DNA of 64,000 nucleotides from Crataegus laevigata. Its lineage: Eukaryota > Streptophyta > Magnoliopsida > Rosales > Rosaceae. How positions within the stretch are numbered: the stretch's first letter is position 1; each line of letters begins with the position of its first letter. Below the pieces are notes generated by a model. The model was not told the DNA's origin. It saw only the letters and a list, made by a program, of their open reading frames with translations, and made no database searches. The position numbers and the translations under genes are program-made. This document shows positions 23,301 to 35,575 of the stretch, in pieces. The DNA is taken from contig OY756945.1 in the NCBI GenBank assembly GCA_963580275.1, forward strand, positions 20,861,501 to 20,925,500, read 5' to 3'.

Positions 23301-24772
23301 GTGTACTTTTGAAACAAAAGATGCATTTGATCTTTTGTGGACTCGTGTTTAGTGTCCTAGTAGTGTCTTATACGTGTTCATTTGTTTAAATTGCAAACTT
23401 GTCAAACTCACGCTCGTTTTATCCCATGATTGCTTAAAACCTTGTGAATAGACTCCAAATGAAAAAATAGTGTACTTTTGAAACAGAAAAAGCATTTGAT
23501 CTTTTAAGGACTCGAGTTTAGCGTCCTAATAGTGTCTTATATGTGTTCATTTGTTTAAATTCAAAACTTGTCAAAGTCATGCTCGTTTTATCCAACGATT
23601 GCTTAAAACCTTGTGAATAGACTCCAAATGAAAAAATAGTGTACTTTTGAAACAAAAAAAGCATTTGATCTTTTAAGGACTCGAGTTTAGCGTCCTAGTA
23701 GTGTCTTATATGTGTTCATTTTTTTAAATTCAAAACTTGTCAAACTCACGCTCGTTTTATCCCATGATTGCTTCAAACCTTGTGAATAGACTCCAAATGA
23801 AAAAATAGTGTACTTTGGAAAAAAAAGATGCATTTGATCTTTTGTGGACTCGTGTTTAGTGTCCTAGTAGTGTCTTATATGTGTTCATTTGTTTAAATTC
23901 CAAACTTGTCAAACTCACGCTCGTTTTATCCCATCATTGCTTAAAACCTTGTGAATAGACTCCAAATGAAAAAATAGTGTACTTTTGAAACAAAAAAAGC
24001 ATTTGATCTTTTAATGACTCGAGTTTAGCGTCCTAGTAGTGTCTTATATGTGTTCATTTGTTTAAATTCAAAACTTGTCAAACTCATGCTCGTTTTATCC
24101 AACGATTGCTTAAAACCTTGTGAATAGACTCCAAATGAAAAAATAGTGTACTTTTGAAACAAAAAAAGCATTTGATCTTTTAAGGACTCGAGTTTAGCGT
24201 CCTAGTAGTGTCTTATATGTGTTCATTTGTTTAAATTCAAAACTTGTCAAACTCACGCTCGTTTTATCCCATGATTGCTTAAAACCTTGTGAATAGACTC
24301 CAAATGAAAAAATAGTGTACTTTTGAAACAAAAAAAGCATTTGATCTTTTAAGGACTCGAGTTTAGCGTCCTAATAGTGTCTTATATGTGTTCATTTGTT
24401 TAAATTCAAAACTTGTCAAACTCATGCTCGTTTTATCCAACGATTGCTTAAAACCTTGTGAATAGACTCCAAATGAAAAAATAGTGTACTTTTGAAACAA
24501 AAAAAGCATTTGATCTTTTAAGGACTCGAGTTTAGCGCCCTAGTAGTGTCTTATATGTGTTCATTTGTTTAAATTCAAAACTTGTCAAACTCACGCTCGT
24601 TTTATCCCATGATTGCTTCAAACCTTGTGAATAGACTCCAAATGAAAAAATAGTGTACTTTTGAAACAAAAGATGCATTTGATCTTTTGTGGACTCGTGT
24701 TTAGTGTCCTAGTAGTGTCTTATTTGTGTTCATTTGTTTAAATTCCAAACTTGTCAAACTCATGCTCGTTTT
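23301..24772. repeat. Satellite between the 2873-bp-offset copies
   Basis: Ordinary 169-bp monomers of both types. The stretch from about 24180 to 25040 resembles 18.3-18.8 kb and 20.0-20.8 kb, with CGCCCTAG at 24536, so this is a patchwork of neighbouring blocks. One monomer reads ACTTTGGAAAAAAAAGATGC near 23813, a small variant seen again near 26180 and 32774. Confidence 0.7.
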
Positions 24773-26173
24773 ATCCCATGATTGCTTAAAACCTTGTGAA
24801 TAGACTCCAAATGAAAAAATAGTGTACTTTTGAAACAAAAAAAGCATTTGATCTTTTAAGGACTCGAGTTTAGTGTCCTAGTACTGTCTTATATGTGTTC
24901 ATTTGTGTAAATTCAAAACTTGTCAAACTCACGCTCGTTTTATCCCAGGATTAGTTAAAACCTTGTGAATAGACTCCAAATGAAAAAATAGTGTACTTTT
25001 GAAACAAAAGATGCATTTGATCTTTTGTGGACTCGTGTTTAGTGTCCTTGTAGTGTCTTATATGTGTTCATTTGTTTAAATTGCAAACTTGTCAAACTCA
25101 CGCTCGTTTTATCCCATGATTGCTTAAAACCTTGTGAATAGACTCCAAATGAAAAAATAGTGTACTTTTGAAACAAAAAAAGCATTTGATCTTTTAAGGA
25201 CTCGAGTTTAGTGTCCTAGTACTGTCTTATATGTGTTCATTTGTTTAAATTCAAAACTTGTCAAACTCACGCTCGTTTTATCCCATGATTGCTTAAAACC
25301 TTGTGAATAGACTCCAAATGAAAAAATAGTGTACTTTTGAAACAGAAAAAGCATTTGATCTTTTAAGGACTGGAGTTTAGCGTCCTAATAGTGTCTTATA
25401 TGTGTTCATTTGTTTAAATTCAAAACTTGTCAAAGTCATGCTCGTTTTATCCAACGATTGCTTAAAACCTTGTGAATAGACTCCAAATGAAAAAATAGTG
25501 TACTTTTGAAACAAAAAAAGCATTTGATCTTTTAAGGACTCGAGTTTAGCGTCCTAGTAGTGTCTTATATGTGTTCATTTTTTTAAATTCAAAACTTGTC
25601 AAACGACGCTCGTTTTATCCCATGATTGCTTCAAACCTTGTGAATAGACTCCAAATGAAAAAAGAGTGTACTTTTGAAACAAAAGATGCATTTAATCTTT
25701 TGTGGACTCGTGTTTAGTGTCCTACTAGTGTCTTATATGTGTTCATTTGTTTAAATTCCAAACTTGTCAAACTCATGCTCGTTTTATCCCATGATTGCTT
25801 AAAACCTTGTGAATAGACTCCATATGAAAAAATAGTGTACTTTTGAAACAAAAAAAGCATTTGATCTTTTAATGACTCGAGTTTAGCGTCCTAGTAGTGT
25901 CTTATATGTGTTCATTTGTTTAAATTCAAAACTTGTCAAACTCATGCTCGTTTTATCCCATTATTGCTTCAAACCTTGTGAATAGACTCCAAATGAAAAA
26001 AATAGTGTACTTTTGAAACAAAAGATGCATTTGATCTTTTGTGGACTCGTGTTTAGTGTCCTAGTAGTGTCTTATACGTGTTCATTTTTTTAAATTCAAA
26101 ACTTGTCAAACTCACGCTCGTTTTATCCCATGATTGCTTCAAACCTTGTGAATAGACTCCAAATGAAAAAAAA
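24773..26173. repeat. 1.4-kb satellite block, right copy of the 2873-bp-offset pair
   Basis: Matches 21900-23300 with the shared CGACGCTCG deletion and the CCTTGTAG and CCTACTAG variants. It diverges near 26175, where this copy changes to AAAAGTGTACTTTGG. From there to about 26740 the sequence is ordinary satellite. Confidence 0.8.
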
Positions 26174-26739
26174 GTGTACTTTGGAAAAAAAAGATGCATT
26201 TGATCTTTTGTGGACTCGTGTTTAGTGTCCTAGTAGTGTCTTATATGTGTTCATTTGTTTAAATTCCAAACTTGTCAAACTCACGCTCGTTTTATCCCAT
26301 CATTGCTTAAAACCTTGTGAATAGACTCCAAATGAAAAAATAGTGTACTTTTGAAACAAAAAAAGCATTTGATCTTTTAATGACTCGAGTTTAGCGTCCT
26401 AGTAGTGTCTTATATGTGTTCATTTGTTTAAATTCAAAACTTGTCAAACTCATGCTCGTTTTATCCAACGATTGCTTAAAACCTTGTGAATAGACTCCAA
26501 ATGAAAAAATAGTGTACTTTTGAAACAAAAAAAGCATTTGATCTTTTAAGGACTCGAGTTTAGCGTCCTAATAGTGTCTTATATGTGTTCATTTGTTTAT
26601 ATTCCAAACTTGTCAAACTCACGCTCGTTTTATCCCATGATTGCTTAAAACCTTGTGAATAGACTCCAAATGAAAAAATAGTGTACTTTTGACACAAAAA
26701 AAGCATTTGACCTTTTAAGGACTCGAGTTTAGCGTCCTA

Positions 26740-29700
26740 GTAGTGTCTTATATGTGTTCATTTGTTTAAATTCAAAACTTGTCAAACTCACGCTCGTTTT
26801 ATCCCATGATTGCTTCAAACCTTGTGAATAGACTCCAAATGAAAAAAGAGTGTACTTTTGAAACAAAAGATGCATTTAATATTTTGTGGACTCGTGTTTA
26901 GTGTCCTAGTAGTGTCTTATATGTTTTCATTTGTTTATATTCCAAACTTGTCAAACTCATGCTCGTTTTATCCCATGATTGCTTAAAACCTTGTGAATAG
27001 ACTCCAAATGAAAAAATAGTGTACTTTTGAAACAAAAAAAGCATTTGATCTTTTAAGGACTCGAGTTTAGTGTCCTAGTACTGTCTTATATGTGTTCATT
27101 TGTTTAAATTCAAAACTTGTCAAACTCACGCTCGTTCTATCCCATGATTGCTTAAAACCTTGTGAATAGACTCCAAATGAAAAAATAGTGTACTTTTGAA
27201 ACAGAAAAAGCATTTGATCTTTTAAGGACTCGAGTTTAGCGTCCTAATAGTGTCTTATATGTGTTCATTTGTTTAAATTCAAAACTTGTCAAAGTCATGC
27301 TCGTTTTATCCAACGATTGCTTAAAACCTTGTGAATAGACTCCAAATGAAAAAACAGTGTACTTTTGAAACAAAAAAAGCATTTGATCTTTTAAGGACTC
27401 GAGTTTAGCGTCCTAGTAGTGTCTTATATGTATTCATTTGTTTAAATTCAAAACTTGTCAAACTCATGCTTGTTTTGTCCCATGATTGCTTAAAACCTTG
27501 TGAATAGACTCCAAATGAAAAAATAGTGTACTTTTGAAACAAAAAAAGCATTTGATCTTTTAAGGACTCGAGTTTAGCGTCCTAGTAGTGTCCTATATGT
27601 GTTCATTTGTTTAAATTCAAAACTTGTCAAACTCACGCTCGTTTTATCCCATGATTGCTTAAAACCTTGTGAATAGACTCCAAAAATGAAAAAATAGTGT
27701 ACTTTTGAAACAAAAAAAGCATTTGATCTTTTAAGGACTCTAGTTTAGCGTCCTAGTAGTGTCCTATATGTGTTCATTTGTTTAAATTCAAAACTTGTCA
27801 AACTCACGCTCGTTTTATCCCATGATTGCTTAAAACCTTGTGAATAGACTCAAAATGAAAAAATAGTGTACTTTTGAAACAAAAGATGCATTTGATCTTT
27901 TGTGGACTCGTGTTTAGTGTCCTAGTAGTGTCTTATATGTGTTCATTTGTTTATATTCCAAACTTATCAAACTCACGCTCGTTTTATCCCATGATTGCTT
28001 AAAACCTTGTGAATAGACTCCAAATGAAAAAATAGTGTACTTTTGAAACAAAAAAAGCATTTGATCTTTTAAGGACTCGAGTTTAGCGTCCTAGTAGTGT
28101 CTTATATGTGTTCATTTGTTTAAACTCAAAACTTGTCAAACTCAGGCTCGTTTTATCCCATGATTGCTTAAAACCTTGTGAATAGACTCCAAATGAAAAA
28201 ATAGTGTACTTTTGAAACAAAAAAAGCATTTGATATTTTAATGACTCGAGTTTAGCGTCCTAGTAGTGTCTTATATGTGTTCATTTGTTTAAATTCAAAA
28301 CTTGTCAAACTCATGCTCGTTTTATCCCATGATTGCTTCAAACCATGTGAAAAGACTCAAAATGAAAAAATAGTGCACTTTTGAAACAAAAGATGCATTT
28401 GATCTTTTGTGGACTCGTGTTTAGTGTCCTAGTAGTGTCCTATATGTGTTCATTTGTTTAAATTCCAAACTTGTCAAACTCACGCTCGTTTTATCCCATG
28501 ATTGCTTAAAACCTTGTGAATAGACTCCAAATGAAAAAATAGTGTACTTTTGAAACAAAAAAACCATTTGATCTTTTAAGGACTCGAGTTTAGTGTCCTA
28601 GTACTGTCTTATATGTGTTCATTTGTTTAAATTCAAAACTTGTCAAACTCACGCTCGTTTTATCCCAGGATTAGTTAAAACCTTGTGAATAGACTCCAAA
28701 TGAAAAAATAGTGTACTTTTGAAACAAAAAAAGCATTTGATCTTTTAAGGACTCGAGTTTAGCGTCCTAGTAGTGTCTTATATGTGTTCATTGGTTTAAA
28801 TTCAAAACTTGTCAAACTCACGCTCGTTTTATCCCATGAATTCTTCAAACCTTGTGAATAGACTCCAAATGAAAAAATAGTGTACTTTTGAAACAAAATA
28901 TGCATTTAATCTTTTGTGGACTCGTGTTTAGTATCCTAGTAGTGTCTTATATGTGTTCATTTGTTTAAATTCCAAACTTGTCAAACTCATGCTCGTTTTA
29001 TCCCATGATTGCTTAAAACCTTGTGAATAGACTCCAAATGAAAAAATAGTGTACTTTTGAAACAAAAAAAGCATTTGATCTTTTAAGGACTCGAGTTTAG
29101 TGTCCTAGAACTGTCTTATATGTGTTCACTTGTTTAAATTCAAAACTTGTCAAACTCACGCTCGTTTTATCCCAGGATTAGTTAAAACCTTGTGAACAGA
29201 CTCCAAATGAAAAAATTGTGTACTTTTGAAACAAAAGATGCATTTGATCATTTGTGGACTTGTGTTTAGTGTGTCCTAGTAGAGTCTTATATGTTGTCAT
29301 TTGTTTAAATTCCATACTTGTCAAACTCACGCTCGTTTTATCCCATGATTACTTAAAACCTTGTGAATAGACTCCAAATGAAAAAATAGTGTACTTTTGA
29401 AACAAAAAAGCATTTGATCTTTTAAGGACTCGAGTTTAGCGTCCTAGTACTGTCTTATATTTGTTCATTTGTTTAAATTCAAAACTTGTCAAACTCACGC
29501 TCGTTTTATCCCATGATTGCTTCAAACCTTGTGAATAGACTCCAAATGAAAAAATAGTGTACTTTTGAAAGAAAAAAATCATTTCATCTTTTAAGGACTC
29601 GAGTTTAGTGTCCTAGTACTGTCTTATATGTGTTCATTTGTTTAAATTCAAAACTTGTCAAACTCACGCTCGTTTTATCCCACGATTGCTTAAAACCTTG

Positions 29701-30840
29701 TGAATAGACTCCAAATGAAAAAATAGTGTACTTTTGAAACAAAAAAAGCATTTGTTCTTTTAAGGACTCGAGTTTAGTGTCCTAGTAGTGTCTTATATGT
29801 TGTCATTTGTTTAAATTCCATACTTGTCAAACTCACGCTCGTTTTATCCCATGATTGCTTAAAACCTTGTGAATAGACTCAAAATGAAAAAATAGTGTAC
29901 TTTTGAAACAAAAGATGCATTTGATCTTTTGTGGACTCGTGTTTAGTGTCCTAGTAGTGTCTTATATGTGTTCATTTGTTTATATTCCAAACTTGTCAAA
30001 CTCACGCTCGTTTTATCCCATGATTGCTTCAAACCTTGTGAATAGACTCCAAATGAAAAAATAGTGTACTTTTGAAACAAAAAAAGCATTTGAACTTTTA
30101 AGGACTCGAGTTTAGTGTACTAGTACTGTCTTATATGTGTTCATTTGTTTAAATTCAAAACTTGTCAAACTCACGCTCGTTTTATCCCAGGATTAGTTAA
30201 AACCTTGTGAATAGACTCCAAATGAAAAAATAGTGTACTTTTGAAACAAAAAAAGCATTTGATCTTTTAAGGACTCGAGTTTAGCGTCCTAGTAGTGTCT
30301 TATATGTGTTCATTGGTTTAAATTCAAAACTTGTCAAACTCACGCTCGTTTTATCCCATGAATTCTTCAAACCTTGTGAATAGACTCCAAATGAAAAAAT
30401 AGTGTACTTTTGAAACAAAAGATGCATTTAATCTTTTGTGGACTCGTGTTTAGTATCCTAGTAGTGTCTTATATGTGTTCATTTGTTTAAATTCCAAACT
30501 TGTCAAACTCATGCTCGTTTTATCCCATGATTGCTTAAAACCTTGTGAATAGACTCCAAATGAAAAAATAGTGTACTTTTGAAACAAAAGATGCATTTGA
30601 TCTTTTGTGGACTCGTTTTAGTGTCCTAGTAGTGTCTTATATGTGTTCATTTGTTTATATTCCAAACTTGTCAAACTCACGCTCGTTTTATCCCATGATT
30701 GCTTAAAACCTTGTGAATAGACTCCAAATGAAAAAATAGTGTACTTTTGAAACAAAAAACGCGTTTGATCTTTTAAGGACTCGAGTTTAGCGTCCTAGTA
30801 CTGTCTTATATGTGTTCATTTGTTTAAATTCAAAACTTGT
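26740..30840. repeat. 4.1-kb satellite block, left copy
   Basis: Rare variants recur 4565 bp to the right. TTAATATTTT occurs at 26876 and 31441, TGTTTTGTCC at 27471 and 32036, and a 2-bp insertion (CAAAAATGAA) at 27681 and 32246. After about 28.1 kb the offset becomes 4734 (GTGTCC at 29271 and 34005), because the right copy gained exactly one monomer. The copies are about 99% alike by eye. Confidence 0.85.
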
Positions 30841-31304
30841 CAAACTTACGCTCGTTTTATCCCAGGATTAGTTAAAACCTTGTGAATAGACTCCAAATGA
30901 AAAAATAGTGTACTTTTGAAAGAAAAAAAGCATTTGATCTTTTAAGGACTCGAGTTTAGTGTCCTAGTACTGTCTTATATGTGTTCATTTGTTTAAATTC
31001 AAAACTTGTCAAACTCACGCTCGTTTTATCCCAGGATTGCTTAAAACCTTGTGAATAGACTCCAAATGAAAAAATAGTTTACTTTTGAAACAAAAAAAGT
31101 ATTTGATCTTTTAAGGACTCGAGTTTAACGTCCTAGTACTGTCTTATAGGTGTTCATTTGTTTAAATTCAAAACTTGTCAAACTCACGCTCGTTTTATCC
31201 CAGGATTACTTAAAACCTTGTGAATAGACTCCAAATGAAAAAATAGTGTACTTTAGAAACAAAAAAAGCATTTGATCTTTTAAGGACTCGAGTTTAGCGT
31301 CCTA
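30841..31304. repeat. Spacer satellite between the 4.1-kb copies
   Basis: A little under three ordinary monomers including the TTTAACGTCC variant (about 31125) and TATAGGTG (about 31146). Both variants reappear at 36365 and 37041, which links this spacer to the region right of the block pair. Confidence 0.7.
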
Positions 31305-34300
31305 ATAGTGTCTTATATGTGTTCATTTGTTTAAATTCAAAACTTGTCAAACTCACGCTCGTTTTATCCCATGATTGCTTCAAACCTTGTGAATAGACTC
31401 CAAATGAAAAAAGAGTGTACTTTTGAAACAAAAGATGCATTTAATATTTTGTGGACTCGTGTTTAGTGTCCTAGTAGTGTCTTATATGTTTTCATTTGTT
31501 TATATTCCAAACTTGTCAAACTCATGCTCGTTTTATCCCATGATTGCTTAAAACCTTGTGAATAGACTCCATATGAAAAAATAGTGTACTTTTGAAACAA
31601 AAAAAGCATTTGATCTTTTAAGGACTCGAGTTTAGTGTCCTAGTACTGTCTTATATGTGTTCATTTGTTTAAATTCAAAACTTGTCAAACTCACGCTCGT
31701 TCTATCCCATGATTGCTTAAAACCTTGTGAATAGACTCCAAATGAAAAAATAGTGTACTTTTGAAACAGAAAAAGCATTTGATCTTTTAAGGACTCGAGT
31801 TTAGCGTCCTAATAGTGTCTTATATGTGTTCATTTGTTTAAATTCAAAACTTGTCAAAGTCATGCTCGTTTTATCCAACGATTGCTTAAAACCTTGTGAA
31901 TAGACTCCAAATGAAAAAACAGTGTACTTTTGAAACAAAAAAAGCATTTGATCTTTTAAGGACTCGAGTTTAGCGTCCTAGTAGTGTCTTATATGTATTC
32001 ATTTGTTTAAATTCAAAACTTGTCAAACTCATGCTTGTTTTGTCCCATGATTGCTTAAAACCTTGTGAATAGACTCCAAATGAAAAAATAGTGTACTTTT
32101 GAAACAAAAAAAGCATTTGATCTTTTAAGGACTCGAGTTTAGCGTCCTAGTAGTGTCCTATATGTGTTCATTTGTTTAAATTCAAAACTTGTCAAACTCA
32201 CGCTCGTTTTATCCCATGATTGCTTAAAACCTTGTGAATAGACTCCAAAAATGAAAAAATAGTGTACTTTTGAAACAAAAAAAGCATTTGATCTTTTAAG
32301 GACTCGAGTTTAGCGTCCTAGTAGTGTCCTATATGTGTTCATTTGTTTAAATTCAAAACTTGTCAAACTCACGCTCGTTTTATCCCATGATTGCTTAAAA
32401 CCTTGTGAATAGACTCAAAATGAAAAAATAGTGTACTTTTGAAACAAAAGATGCATTTGATCTTTTGTGGACTCGTGTTTAGTGTCCTAGTAGTGTCTTA
32501 TATGTGTTCATTTGTTTATATTCCAAACTTATCAAACTCACGCTCGTTTTATCCCATGATTGCTTAAAACCTTGTGAATAGACTCCAAATGAAAAAATAG
32601 TGTACTTTTGAAACAAAAAAAGCATTTGATCTTTTAAGGACTCGAGTTTAGCGTCCTAGTAGTGTCTTATATGTGTTCATTTGTTTAAACTCAAAACTTG
32701 TCAAACTCACGCTCGTTTTATCCCATGATTGCTTCAAACCTTGTGAATAGACTCCAAATGAAAAAATAGTGTACTTTGGAAAAAAAAGATGCATTTGATC
32801 TTTTGTGGACTCGTGTTTAGTGTCCTAGTAGTGTCTTATATGTGTTCATTTGTTTAAATTCCAAACTTGTCAAACTCAGGCTCGTTTTATCCCATGATTG
32901 CTTAAAACCTTGTGAATAGACTCCAAATGAAAAAATAGTGTACTTTTGAAACAAAAAAAGCATTTGATATTTTAATGACTCGAGTTTAGCGTCCTAGTAG
33001 TGTCTTATATGTGTTCATTTGTTTAAATTCAAAACTTGTCAAACTCATGCTCGTTTTATCCCATGATTGCTTCAAACCATGTGAAAAGACTCAAAATGAA
33101 AAAATAGTGCACTTTTGAAACAAAAGATGCATTTGATCTTTTGTGGACTCGTGTTTAGTGTCCTAGTAGTGTCCTATATGTGTTCATTTGTTTAAATTCC
33201 AAACTTGTCAAACTCACGCTCGTTTTATCCCATGATTGCTTAAAACCTTGTGAATAGACTCCAAATGAAAAAATAGTGTACTTTTGAAACAAAAAAACCA
33301 TTTGATCTTTTAAGGACTCGAGTTTAGTGTCCTAGTACTGTCTTATATGTGTTCATTTGTTTAAATTCAAAACTTGTCAAACTCACGCTCGTTTTATCCC
33401 AGGATTAGTTAAAACCTTGTGAATAGACTCCAAATGAAAAAATAGTGTACTTTTGAAACAAAAAAAGCATTTGATCTTTTAAGGACTCGAGTTTAGCGTC
33501 CTAGTAGTGTCTTATATGTGTTCATTGGTTTAAATTCAAAACTTGTCAAACTCACGCTCGTTTTATCCCATGAATTCTTCAAACCTTGTGAATAGACTCC
33601 AAATGAAAAAATAGTGTACTTTTGAAACAAAATATGCATTTAATCTTTTGTGGACTCGTGTTTAGTATCCTAGTAGTGTCTTATATGTGTTCATTTGTTT
33701 AAATTCCAAACTTGTCAAACTCATGCTCGTTTTATCCCATGATTGCTTAAAACCTTGTGAATAGACTCCAAATGAAAAAATAGTGTACTTTTGAAACAAA
33801 AAAAGCATTTGATCTTTTAAGGACTCGAGTTTAGTGTCCTAGAACTGTCTTATATGTGTTCATTTGTTTAAATTCAAAACTTGTCAAACTCACGCTCGTT
33901 TTATCCCAGGATTAGTTAAAACCTTGTGAACAGACTCCAAATGAAAAAATTGTGTACTTTTGAAACAAAAGATGCATTTGATCATTTGTGGACTTGTGTT
34001 TAGTGTGTCCTAGTAGAGTCTTATATGTTGTCATTTGTTTAAATTCCATACTTGTCAAACTCACGCTCGTTTTATCCCATGATTACTTAAAACCTTGTGA
34101 ATAGACTCCAAATGAAAAAATAGTGTACTTTTGAAACAAAAAAGCATTTGATCTTTTAAGGACTCGAGTTTAGCGTCCTAGTACTGTCTTATATTTGTTC
34201 ATTTGTTTAAATTCAAAACTTGTCAAACTCACGCTCGTTTTATCCCATGATTGCTTCAAACCTTGTGAATAGACTCCAAATGAAAAAATAGTGTACTTTT

Positions 34301-35575
34301 GAAAGAAAAAAATCATTTCATCTTTTAAGGACTCGAGTTTAGTGTCCTAGTACTGTCTTATATGTGTTCATTTGTTTAAATTCAAAACTTGTCAAACTCA
34401 CGCTCGTTTTATCCCACGATTGCTTAAAACCTTGTGAATAGACTCCAAATGAAAAAATAGTGTACTTTTGAAACAAAAAAAGCATTTGTTCTTTTAAGGA
34501 CTCGAGTTTAGTGTCCTAGTAGTGTCTTATATGTTGTCATTTGTTTAAATTCCATACTTGTCAAACTCACGCTCGTTTTATCCCATGATTGCTTAAAACC
34601 TTGTGAATAGACTCAAAATGAAAAAATAGTGTACTTTTGAAACAAAAGATGCATTTGATCTTTTGTGGACTCGTGTTTAGTGTCCTAGTAGTGTCTTATA
34701 TGTGTTCATTTGTTTATATTCCAAACTTGTCAAACTCACGCTCGTTTTATCCCATGATTGCTTCAAACCTTGTGAATAGACTCCAAATGAAAAAATAGTG
34801 TACTTTTGAAACAAAAAAAGCATTTGAACTTTTAAGGACTCGAGTTTAGTGTACTAGTACTGTCTTATATGTGTTCATTTGTTTAAATTCAAAACTTGTC
34901 AAACTCACGCTCGTTTTATCCCAGGATTAGTTAAAACCTTGTGAATAGACTCCAAATGAAAAAATAGTGTACTTTTGAAACAAAAAAAGCATTTGATCTT
35001 TTAAGGACTCGAGTTTAGCGTCCTAGTAGTGTCTTATATGTGTTCATTGGTTTAAATTCAAAACTTGTCAAACTCACGCTCGTTTTATCCCATGAATTCT
35101 TCAAACCTTGTGAATAGACTCCAAATGAAAAAATAGTGTACTTTTGAAACAAAAGATGCATTTAATCTTTTGTGGACTCGTGTTTAGTATCCTAGTAGTG
35201 TCTTATATGTGTTCATTTGTTTAAATTCCAAACTTGTCAAACTCATGCTCGTTTTATCCCATGATTGCTTAAAACCTTGTGAATAGACTCCAAATGAAAA
35301 AATAGTGTACTTTTGAAACAAAAGATGCATTTGATCTTTTGTGGACTCGTTTTAGTGTCCTAGTAGTGTCTTATATGTGTTCATTTGTTTATATTCCAAA
35401 CTTGTCAAACTCACGCTCGTTTTATCCCATGATTGCTTAAAACCTTGTGAATAGACTCCAAATGAAAAAATAGTGTACTTTTGAAACAAAAAACGCGTTT
35501 GATCTTTTAAGGACGCGAGTTTAGCGTCCTAGTACTGTCTTATATGTGTTCATTTGTTTAAATTCAAAACTTGTC
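31305..35575. repeat. 4.27-kb satellite block, right copy with one extra monomer
   Basis: Repeats 26740-30840. The extra 169 bp lies at about 32705-32875 and carries the ACTTTGGAAAAAAAAG variant, which also occurs near 23813 and 26180. The insert therefore probably came from another part of the array by unequal exchange or conversion. Single substitutions separate the copies, for example CTCGAG versus CTCTAG (27741) and ACGCGAG (about 35515). Confidence 0.85.
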
